Below are positions 9,386 through 16,331 of a stretch of DNA of 64,000 bases, piece after piece. Numbering within the stretch: position 1 is the stretch's first letter; each line of letters opens with the position of its first letter. This DNA is from Pectobacterium fontis (GTDB lineage Bacteria > Pseudomonadota > Gammaproteobacteria > Enterobacterales > Enterobacteriaceae): NCBI RefSeq assembly GCF_000803215.1, contig NZ_JSXC01000033.1:62001-126000 (forward strand). The letters run 5' to 3'. The notes below the pieces were generated by a model, which was given only the letters and a program-made list of their open reading frames with translations, did not search any database and was not told where the DNA came from. The translations under genes were made by a program, and so were the position numbers.

Positions 9386-10184
9386 TATCTCGACGTTTGA
9401 AGTAGGGTACTGCCTGCATCCGGGCTGTATGGCGCTGCGCGGTGCGGGATGGAAAGTATGCCGCTTTCCGGCACGGGTCTGGATGCTGGAAAGTCAGGGC
9501 AGGCGCTGGCTGTGGGATACCGGCTATGCCCAGCATTTTACCGATGCCACGCGTTCCGGCCTGTTTCAGCTATACCGCAGAATGACGCCAGTGCATTTTG
9601 AAACCAAAGACGCCCTGATTCACCAGCTAGATGCACAGGGCATCCAACCGGCGGATATCGATGGTCTGATCATTTCCCATTTTCACGGCGACCATATCGC
9701 AGGGCTGCGGGACTTCCCTAATGTACCGTTTATCTGTTCGGCGCAGGGCTGGCAGCAGACGCGCCATCTGCGTGGTTTCGCGGCGTTGAAGCGGGCGTTT
9801 GTCCCTGCGTTGATCCCTGAATATTTCGAGCAGGCGATCCAGTTTATCGAGAATTTTCCGCTTACCGATCTGCCTGCTGAGCTGACACCGTTTACGCAAG
9901 GCTATGCGCTGCCCGGTAGCGATAAAGAAATCGTGTTGGTGCCATTGCCCGGTCATGCCGTCGGGCACCTTGGTGCGTTTGTGCTGACGGAAAACGGCTG
10001 GGTGCTGCTGGCAAGCGATGCCGCCTGGTCGCCGCATAGCTATCGCGAAGGGCGCGGGCCATCGCGGTTGGCGAATCTGGTCATGGACGATCCAAAAGCT
10101 TACTACCACACGCTGGATCAACTGCACCAGTTGCACCTGAACGGGCAGGTCGAGATTCGACTGTGCCATGAGGGCGATTTATGA
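9378..10184 (+). CDS. Metallo-beta-lactamase-fold hydrolase
   Basis: A 268-residue binuclear-metal hydrolase. The HxHxDH motif is SHFHGDHIAG (His101, His103, Asp105, His106), followed by the later ligands in LPGHAVGHLG and LLASDAAWS. Length and motif spacing resemble the AHL-lactonase/AttM-like branch, but the operon points to hydrolysis of an acyl thioester or lactone intermediate. It has no signal peptide. It overlaps its neighbours by 8 and 4 bp. Lactonase activity on AHLs cannot be decided from sequence alone. Confidence 0.8.
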   Translation: MANISTFEVGYCLHPGCMALRGAGWKVCRFPARVWMLESQGRRWLWDTGYAQHFTDATRSGLFQLYRRMTPVHFETKDALIHQLDAQGIQPADIDGLIISHFHGDHIAGLRDFPNVPFICSAQGWQQTRHLRGFAALKRAFVPALIPEYFEQAIQFIENFPLTDLPAELTPFTQGYALPGSDKEIVLVPLPGHAVGHLGAFVLTENGWVLLASDAAWSPHSYREGRGPSRLANLVMDDPKAYYHTLDQLHQLHLNGQVEIRLCHEGDL

Positions 10185-11467
10185 TCCCGCTGATGACACT
10201 CTGGCACTATTTCCGCGCCAGACGCCTGCGTTTTGCGACTCGTGCGGCGCTTGAGCGCTATCAGCAGCGCCAGCTTGCCCGTTTTGCGCGGCGCGTGCTG
10301 GCGCGTAGCCCCTATTTTCGCCCTTACTGCCAACGGCCCATGGCAGACTGGCCGACGATGGATAAAACCGTGATGATGGCCGAATTCGACCGGATGAACA
10401 CCGCCGGGCTGAAGCGGGACGACCTGCTCGCCTGCGCGCGTCGCAGTGAGGCCGAACGTGACTTCACGCCGCATGTGCGCGGGTTCAGCGTCGGATTGTC
10501 ATCCGGTACGTCGGGGCAGCGTGGCCTGTTTGTCGTCAGCCCGCGTGAACAGCAGGTTTGGGCGGGCGGTATGCTGGCGAAAATGCTGCCGGATGGTTTA
10601 CGCGCCGGTGAGCGGGTGGCGCTGTTCCTGCGAGCGGATAATAACCTGTATCACAGCGTCGATAACCGCTGGCTCAGCCTGTCATTTTACGATCTCTTCG
10701 CGCCGTTTTCCGACCATTTTTCGCGGCTGGAGGCGTGGTCGCCGTCGATTATCGTCGCCCCTGCGCAGGTGCTGCGTGAGTTGGCGCTGGCGGTACGGCG
10801 CGGGGAACTGCGCCTGTCGGTCAAAAAGGTGATTTCCGTGGCCGAGGTGTTGGAACCGCAGGATAAACACCTGCTACAGCAGGTTTTTGGGCAGGTCGGT
10901 GAGGTGTATCAGGCGACGGAAGGCTTTCTGGCCTCGACCTGCGAATACGGCACGCTGCACCTCAATGAAGAATTTATTCACATCGAGCCGCAGTGGCTGG
11001 ATGACGCACGCTTTACGCCCGTCATTACCGATTTCACCCGCAGCACGCAGCCGATTGTGCGCTATCGGCTGGATGATGTGTTGGTCAAACAGCAGGAACC
11101 CTGTGCGTGTGGTCGGGTGACGATGGCGATTGCCCGTATTGAAGGGCGCCGCGATGACAGCCTGCAACTGCCGGGACGTTGTGGTCAGACTCAGACCGTG
11201 TTTGCCGATCTCTGTAGCCGGGTGATCGCCAACGCGCTGCCGCTGTATGCCGACTATCGGCTGGTACAGCAGGGTGAAACCACGCTGCATTTATCCGCCG
11301 CGTGCAGCGTGCCAGAGCTGGAAGCCTGTCGGGACAGTCTGGCGCAGCAGTTTGCGTTACAGGGGGTTGATGTGTCGCGGCTACAGTGGCATCTCACTGC
11401 GGGTGAGATTGCGCCGGAATTTACGCACAAGCGTAGACGGATCACCCGCCTGAAGGAGGAAGCATGA
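10181..11467 (+). CDS. PaaK/F390 synthetase-related adenylate-forming enzyme
   Basis: A 428-residue protein of the phenylacetate-CoA ligase/coenzyme F390 synthetase branch of adenylate-forming enzymes. The nucleotide loop GLSSGTSGQRG is near residues 105-115, YQATEGFLA is near 245, and the C-terminal part has VRYRLDDVL followed by a PCACGR motif. It resembles the family annotated as F390 synthetase-related or putative adenylate-forming enzyme. It could activate a fatty or beta-hydroxy acid, filling the place OleC holds in olefin clusters. It overlaps both neighbours by ATGA. The substrate is unknown. Confidence 0.75.
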   Translation: MIPLMTLWHYFRARRLRFATRAALERYQQRQLARFARRVLARSPYFRPYCQRPMADWPTMDKTVMMAEFDRMNTAGLKRDDLLACARRSEAERDFTPHVRGFSVGLSSGTSGQRGLFVVSPREQQVWAGGMLAKMLPDGLRAGERVALFLRADNNLYHSVDNRWLSLSFYDLFAPFSDHFSRLEAWSPSIIVAPAQVLRELALAVRRGELRLSVKKVISVAEVLEPQDKHLLQQVFGQVGEVYQATEGFLASTCEYGTLHLNEEFIHIEPQWLDDARFTPVITDFTRSTQPIVRYRLDDVLVKQQEPCACGRVTMAIARIEGRRDDSLQLPGRCGQTQTVFADLCSRVIANALPLYADYRLVQQGETTLHLSAACSVPELEACRDSLAQQFALQGVDVSRLQWHLTAGEIAPEFTHKRRRITRLKEEA

Positions 11468-12120
11468 GCAGACTCCCTCACACCGCGCTGCTATTGCGGT
11501 TGCAAGCATTGCTTTTCGGCTGGGGAACGGTCGGCGTAGTGTATCACCTGAGTGCGCAGTTTCAGCGCCAGGGTACGGTGCTGCCGACGTCATTCATTGA
11601 TGAAAGGGTCCCCTTTAGCCCCTCGGCTATCTGGCTGTATCTCTCTTTTTTCATCATTATTCCGCTGTCTTATTTATCTTGCCCGCTGGGGCGTCTGGCA
11701 GGGCTACGTCAGGCTACGCAGCTTACCGCGTTGATCGCGGGCGCGGTGTATCTGATTTTTCCCACCACGATGGTGTATCCTCAGGTCATCGGCGATGGCC
11801 TTTCCGCCCGTTTGTTACAGCTTTTGCAACGCATCGATTCGCCGCAGAATTGCCTGCCGTCGCTGCATATTGCGCTCACGGTGTTGGCGGTGTGGGCAAT
11901 GAGCGACGGCCAGCACAAGGTGAGAACCGGCCTTTATCTGCTATGGGGCGCGGCGATTGCCTTTTCCATCCTGCAACTGCGCCGCCACCTGTTCATCGAT
12001 CTGGTGACCGGGGCGATGCTGGCGGGCATGACCGGATGGATGTTTCTGCGCAGCCGAGAGGCGATAAAAGCGATATCTGCACGGGATCCGTCGCCTAACG
12101 ATAAGCGTCAGCAGGAGTGA
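11464..12120 (+). CDS. PAP2-superfamily membrane protein (Aur1/Ipt1-like)
   Basis: A 218-residue membrane protein with about five or six hydrophobic helices. It carries phosphatase/transferase signatures in the order seen in PAP2 enzymes of the inositolphosphotransferase/sphingomyelin-synthase type: CLPSLHIA (about residue 136) and RRHLFIDLVTG (about residue 178). Such enzymes dephosphorylate lipid phosphates or move phospho-head groups between lipids at the membrane. Within the operon it suggests the product ends as, or is loaded onto, a membrane lipid. The start overlaps the adenylating-enzyme stop (ATGA). Confidence 0.7.
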   Translation: MSRLPHTALLLRLQALLFGWGTVGVVYHLSAQFQRQGTVLPTSFIDERVPFSPSAIWLYLSFFIIIPLSYLSCPLGRLAGLRQATQLTALIAGAVYLIFPTTMVYPQVIGDGLSARLLQLLQRIDSPQNCLPSLHIALTVLAVWAMSDGQHKVRTGLYLLWGAAIAFSILQLRRHLFIDLVTGAMLAGMTGWMFLRSREAIKAISARDPSPNDKRQQE

Positions 12121-12124
12121 AATC

Positions 12125-13252
12125 ATGATCGATTTGGCACTACCGATAGTCCTCATGCTGGTTGTGGTCGTTGGCGAAGCGCTGGTTTTGCAGTGGATGC
12201 AGCGTGAGAAGGTGAACTGGCATGACGTGGTTTTCAACCTGAATTCCGGGCATATCATGCTGTGGCTTTTTCGTAGCGTGGAGATTTTTTGCTATGGCTA
12301 TGTCGCAACGCATTTCAGCCTGGGCTGGGTGGAAAGCTGGCCGCCGGTGCTGATGTGGCTGTTCGCGATACTCGCCTGGGATTTCGGCTTTTATTGGTTA
12401 CATCGCCTGCACCATACCTTTGGCGTGCTGTGGGCGGTGCATGTGGTGCATCATCAGGGCGAACATTTTAATCTGTCGCTGGGCGTGCGTAACTCATGGT
12501 ATTCCTCGCTGACCTCCATCCCGTTCTTCCTGATTCTGGCGTTGCTCGGTGTCCCGCTGTATGTGTTCGTTACCGTGTCCATCCTGCATTACAGCGTCCA
12601 ACTCTTTAATCATAATGCCATGACGCCCAAGCTGGGTTGGCTGGAAAAGGTGCTGGTGACGCCAGCACACCATCGGGTACATCATGTGAATGACCGCGCG
12701 TACGCCGATAAGAATTTCGGCGGCACCTTCATTTTTTGGGACAAACTGTTCGGCAGCTTTTGTCCACAGCTACCGGATACGCCATTCCGCTACGGCGCAG
12801 GCAGAGAAACGCCATCGAAAAACCCGTTCTGGGCCAGTAACCTGCCGTTTATGTCGTACCTGAAATTGTCGGTAGGCCGCAGACGTCAGGCGACGTTTTA
12901 CTGTACCCCTATGGCGCTGATTGCCGGTGCGATGCTGCTGTTTGCGCTGGTGGTGGGCTATGTCTACCTGTATGGCTACGGTTATGATTCCGCCAATCTG
13001 TCGCAGGCGGCGCTATTCCTGCTGCTGGTCGGCGGGGCGATTGCGCTGGGCGGCATTTCCGAAGGGCAACGCTGGGGTATTTACGCCTGGCTGCTGGTGG
13101 TTTTACTGTTCCCCGCCGTGTTTCTTGTCTATCTGGGGTGGGAAGCGCTCTACTGGAAGATAACGATGTTGATGCTGGCGCTGCACGGGCTGGCAGTGGC
13201 TGTCGGCTGGGGTCGACGCCCTCTGACGGAGGCGCAGGAAAATGGCGCATGA
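12125..13252 (+). CDS. Sterol desaturase/fatty acid hydroxylase-family protein
   Basis: A 375-residue membrane di-iron protein. The histidine clusters of the fatty-acid hydroxylase superfamily are clear: WLHRLHH (about residue 97), VHVVHH (about 109) and AHHRVHH (about 180). An extra hydrophobic C-terminal half (about residues 260-365) has several membrane helices. The family hydroxylates or desaturates lipid chains, sterols or carotenoids with O2. It begins 4 nt after the PAP2 stop with AGGAG upstream and overlaps the next gene by 11 bp. The substrate is unknown. Confidence 0.82.
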   Translation: MIDLALPIVLMLVVVVGEALVLQWMQREKVNWHDVVFNLNSGHIMLWLFRSVEIFCYGYVATHFSLGWVESWPPVLMWLFAILAWDFGFYWLHRLHHTFGVLWAVHVVHHQGEHFNLSLGVRNSWYSSLTSIPFFLILALLGVPLYVFVTVSILHYSVQLFNHNAMTPKLGWLEKVLVTPAHHRVHHVNDRAYADKNFGGTFIFWDKLFGSFCPQLPDTPFRYGAGRETPSKNPFWASNLPFMSYLKLSVGRRRQATFYCTPMALIAGAMLLFALVVGYVYLYGYGYDSANLSQAALFLLLVGGAIALGGISEGQRWGIYAWLLVVLLFPAVFLVYLGWEALYWKITMLMLALHGLAVAVGWGRRPLTEAQENGA

Positions 13253-14369
13253 ACTGCCCGCCCGACCGTACCCTGCGAAGGGTGAACAGGCTTTTCACCG
13301 GGCATTACAACGGGAAACCTCGGCTTATCTGCGCGCTCACCACGATCATCGCTTTGCCGATAGCCGCCAGTTTGTGAAGGCCGGATTGTTGTTTTTATGC
13401 TGTATCGCCTGTTACGTGCTGTGCTTAATGCAGCAAACGGCATGGGCGTTTTTTCTGAGCTATTTTTCTTTCATCATGCTGTCGATGTTATTGAATATCA
13501 TCGTGAATCATGATGCCTCGCATAATACGTTTTTCCGCCATCGAACGCTCAACCGCATCGTCGGGCGGATTGTGACATTGCCGTTAGGCATCGATCCTGA
13601 TTACTGGCGTTTGCGTCATGTGGACTTCCACCATCTTTATCCCAATGTGGAACATTACGATCTGGATACGGAAGAGAACGGGATTTTCCGCCAGACGCCG
13701 TTTCAGCGCCACCGTGCCTACATGCGTTATCAGCATCTTTACTGGCCGCTGGTGGCATCGTTGTCGCTCCCCTATATCGCCTGGATCTTTGACTGGGCAG
13801 ATCGCCTGGGTAAAACCCCCGTTAACCCTCGTGTGATGAAGTCCGGCTATCGCGGGTGGATGCTGTTTATCGGCAGCAAGGTTGGTCACATCCTGCTGTT
13901 ACTGGTGATCCCCATCATGGTGTGCGCTGCACAGGGAATTAGCTCTGGCGTCGTGTTGTTAAGTTATCTGCTGGGACAGATGTTGGCCTCCTTGCTGGTG
14001 GTATTTTTACTGCTGGGTACGCACTGGGCTGAAGCCGAGTTCTATGCCGTGAGCGAGGCAGAGGCGATGCCGCAGGGCTGGTATCAGCACAATTTCGCGA
14101 CCGCCTGTGACTGGCTGCCAACGCCGCGCTGGCTTGAGCACTGGACGGGTGGGCTGCATTTACATCTGACGCATCATCTTTTTCCGGGGTGGCACCATCG
14201 CCATTACCCTGCGCTGGCTGCGATTTTACGACGCCTTGCCGCCGAGCATGGCATGGACTATCGCTGTATTACCTATGGTGAGCTATTGGCGAGTCAGCGC
14301 CGGTTTTTGCAATCGATGGGCAAGGGGGACGATCAGCGTAGCGTAGCAGAGGAAAGGGAGGAAAGATGA
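13242..14369 (+). CDS. Fatty acid desaturase (first of two paralogues)
   Basis: A membrane di-iron acyl desaturase of 375 residues. The three histidine boxes are HDASHNTFF, RHVDFHHLYPN and LHLTHHLFPGWHHRHYP. Hydrophobic pairs flank them near residues 40-85 and 205-245. It resembles the DesA3/linoleoyl-CoA front-end-type desaturases but lacks a fused cytochrome b5. It would introduce a double bond into an acyl chain using O2 and an external electron donor. It is clearly paralogous to the next gene, suggesting tandem duplication. It overlaps its neighbours by 11 and 4 bp. Confidence 0.88.
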   Translation: MAHELPARPYPAKGEQAFHRALQRETSAYLRAHHDHRFADSRQFVKAGLLFLCCIACYVLCLMQQTAWAFFLSYFSFIMLSMLLNIIVNHDASHNTFFRHRTLNRIVGRIVTLPLGIDPDYWRLRHVDFHHLYPNVEHYDLDTEENGIFRQTPFQRHRAYMRYQHLYWPLVASLSLPYIAWIFDWADRLGKTPVNPRVMKSGYRGWMLFIGSKVGHILLLLVIPIMVCAAQGISSGVVLLSYLLGQMLASLLVVFLLLGTHWAEAEFYAVSEAEAMPQGWYQHNFATACDWLPTPRWLEHWTGGLHLHLTHHLFPGWHHRHYPALAAILRRLAAEHGMDYRCITYGELLASQRRFLQSMGKGDDQRSVAEEREER

Positions 14370-15457
14370 TGCCCGCACCGTTGAAGCCGCTACGCTATGA
14401 ACAGGGACGCGATCTGGCATTGCATCGGGCATTGATGAAGGCGGCAAATGACTATCTGGCCGCAACGGGCGATCACCGTTTTGCCAACGCCGGGTTTATC
14501 GGCAAGATGCTGTTTCTGGTGGCGCTGTGTCTGACGTGTTATGGCTTCAGCCTCCGGCAGACGACGCTGTGGGGTTTTGCTGGCTGCTATTTTGGTTTTA
14601 TTTTTACCGCCATGTTTCTGGCGGTGAATGTAATACATGATGCCTCGCATAACGTCTTTTTCCGTCAGCCATGGGCGAATCGCCTGCTCAATATTGTGGT
14701 GAGTATTCCGCTCGGTATGGATTCCGACTGCTGGCGGGTGCGGCATGTGATTTTCCATCATGCGCATGTAAATGTGCAGCATTACGATCTGGATATCGAA
14801 GAGAACGGCGTGTTGCGGCAATCGCCCTACCACCGATTTCGCGGTTTTATGCGCGCACAGCGCTACTACTGGCCGCTGGTGGCGTCGCTGACCTTTCCCT
14901 GCATCATCTGGTTTTTTGACTGGATCGATCGCGCAGGGAAAACGCAGGTGACGCGCAATATGACGCTTCAGGGCGTGAAGGGCTGGGAGATTTTCCTGCT
15001 TTCTAAAACGCTGCATGCTCTGCTGGCGCTGGCGATCCCTTACTGGCTGTTGTCGCCGACCATCATTAGCATCAGTTCGCTGCTGCTGGTTTACCTGCTG
15101 AGCCAGATGCTGTCGTCGCTGATTTTTGTCGTCCTGATCCTCGGGTCGCACTGGGCAAAAGGGACGTTCTATCAGGCACCGGAAGATGGGCTGTTCAGGC
15201 ATGGTCGCTATTATCACGTCTTTTCCACCACGGTGGACTGGTCTACCCGTCCCGCCTGGCTGGGCTACTGGCTGGGGCAGCTCAATATGCACCTCACACA
15301 CCACATTTTCCCCAACTGGAATCATCGGCATTATCCCGCGCTGTCGAAAATTATTGCGGATGTTGCGCCGCGTTACGGCATTGACTATCACTGCATGACG
15401 TTGAAAGGGATTTTGGTTGAACAACAGCGTTTTCTTAAAAAGATGGGGAAAGGATAA
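14366..15457 (+). CDS. Fatty acid desaturase (second paralogue)
   Basis: A 363-residue paralogue of the preceding desaturase. Its histidine boxes are HDASHNVFF, RHVIFHHAHVN and HLTHHIFPNWNHRHYP, with the same spacing and membrane topology. The two share long aligned segments such as EHYDLDTEENG versus QHYDLDIEENG. A GGGAGG site lies 4 nt before the ATG at 14366 and 7 nt before a second in-frame ATG at 14369, so the later start is possible. This is the last gene of the operon, and no clear terminator follows. It probably modifies a different position or chain length from its twin. Confidence 0.88.
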   Translation: MMPAPLKPLRYEQGRDLALHRALMKAANDYLAATGDHRFANAGFIGKMLFLVALCLTCYGFSLRQTTLWGFAGCYFGFIFTAMFLAVNVIHDASHNVFFRQPWANRLLNIVVSIPLGMDSDCWRVRHVIFHHAHVNVQHYDLDIEENGVLRQSPYHRFRGFMRAQRYYWPLVASLTFPCIIWFFDWIDRAGKTQVTRNMTLQGVKGWEIFLLSKTLHALLALAIPYWLLSPTIISISSLLLVYLLSQMLSSLIFVVLILGSHWAKGTFYQAPEDGLFRHGRYYHVFSTTVDWSTRPAWLGYWLGQLNMHLTHHIFPNWNHRHYPALSKIIADVAPRYGIDYHCMTLKGILVEQQRFLKKMGKG

Positions 15458-15466
15458 TTAGATATT

Positions 15467-15482
15467 TATCAATATATTGATA
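15467..15482. repeat. Perfect 16-bp palindrome after the lipid operon
   Basis: TATCAATATATTGATA is self-complementary. It lies between the last desaturase and the toxin gene. No T tract follows, so it is not a convincing terminator. Confidence 0.4.
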
Positions 15483-15509
15483 ATGCTTGTTGGGGGGAAC
15501 GTTGTCCTC

Positions 15510-15785
15510 TCAACGATTTTCTCTGGTGTGCCATAGCCGCAGTACATAAATGGTCGCCTCAAAGATTTCATAACGAACTTCGTACTCTCCAATGAAAATC
15601 CGCCTAACCTCGCGTGGCTCGAACTGGAACAACTGTTCTCCAATACGTGGATTGGTTAGCAGAATGGCAGGGGCTTGAGTCAGCGCCTGTATCACCCGCG
15701 TTGCAGCAGGTTGGTTGGCCAGAGCAAGAAATTCATACAAGCGTGCTAAATCTGATAGTGCCTTGCTAGTCCACTTAACTTCCAT
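15510..15785 (-). CDS. RelE/ParE-family toxin
   Basis: A 91-residue protein of the RelE/ParE toxin superfamily. It begins MEVKWTSKALSDLARLYEFL and ends with the family's beta-strand pattern RRIFIGEYEVRYEI...IYVLRLWHTRE. ParE members poison gyrase and RelE members cleave mRNA; the overall sequence is closer to ParE. The ATG at 15785 shares its A with the antitoxin stop (TGATG), so the two are translationally coupled with antitoxin first. A TTG three nt earlier is an alternative start. The toxin end lies 52 bp from the lipid operon. Confidence 0.85.
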   Translation of the reverse strand: MEVKWTSKALSDLARLYEFLALANQPAATRVIQALTQAPAILLTNPRIGEQLFQFEPREVRRIFIGEYEVRYEIFEATIYVLRLWHTRENR

Positions 15786-16066
15786 CAACGCGGCACCGGG
15801 AGTTGTTGGTCAGTACCAAGACTGTCAGCCCAAGCCTGAACTGCTTGATGATCGATAACTCGTCCTTCATCCACGTCTGCTAATGCCTCTTGGGTCAGGC
15901 GATCTCGTTCTTCCTCTTGGGCGATCCATGCAGAAAGTGCCTGCTTCATGACCCAACCGCGTGAGCGTTCAAGCCGGGCTGCCATTTGGTCTACTTTGTC
16001 AGCCATGTGTAGCGGTATATGTGCGGTCAGAACTTTGGTTGTTGTTTGTGTCGTATTGTTCTTCAT
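15785..16066 (-). CDS. Ribbon-helix-helix antitoxin (CopG/ParD-type)
   Basis: A 93-residue antitoxin. The N-terminal ribbon-helix-helix segment (KVLTAHIPLHMADKVDQMAARLERSRGWVMKQALSAWI, about residues 12-50) should bind DNA. The charged C-terminal tail probably wraps the toxin. It is encoded first in the pair, as is usual for type II modules. The upstream TGATTCATA repeats at 16091 and 16111 are plausible self-operators. Confidence 0.85.
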   Translation of the reverse strand: MKNNTTQTTTKVLTAHIPLHMADKVDQMAARLERSRGWVMKQALSAWIAQEEERDRLTQEALADVDEGRVIDHQAVQAWADSLGTDQQLPVPR

Positions 16067-16090
16067 TGATCGATTCCAAATTATTTAGTT

Positions 16091-16119
16091 TGATTCATAG
16101 TTAATCATAGTGATTCATA
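16091..16119. promoter_or_regulatory. Direct repeats upstream of the toxin-antitoxin operon
   Basis: TGATTCATA occurs exactly at 16091-16099 and 16111-16119, 20 bp apart (about two helical turns). A related TTAATCATA lies between them. Position just upstream of a ribbon-helix-helix antitoxin fits autoregulatory operators. Confidence 0.5.
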
Positions 16120-16331
16120 CTACATCAATCAAACCCCGCTACTTTGCAAAAGTGTTACGTCAGACATTCCCAGCATGACTTTTTTGCCACTTGCTAGACT
16201 TGGATGGCAGCCATGAAAAGGTAAACGCGGCATAGATCGTGCAGCATGGCAAAACTTCACAAAAAAGACGTGTTTTATTAACAACTCGTTTATGCGTGAT
16301 ATTCCCTTACCCTACTTTGGAGATATCTGAC

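Noticed and set aside
14390..15424. 344-codon open frame opposite the second desaturase gene
   Set aside because: The plus strand encodes a clear desaturase with all three histidine boxes; the opposite frame has no family features.
7344..15457. Lipid operon as a polyyne or aryl-polyene cluster
   Set aside because: There is no acyl carrier protein, fatty acyl-AMP ligase with carrier protein, thioesterase of that type, or ammonia lyase; only the desaturases overlap.
16262..16281. AAAAAGACGTGTTTTATTA upstream of aldA as a KdgR box
   Set aside because: Only the right half fits; the left half has several mismatches.
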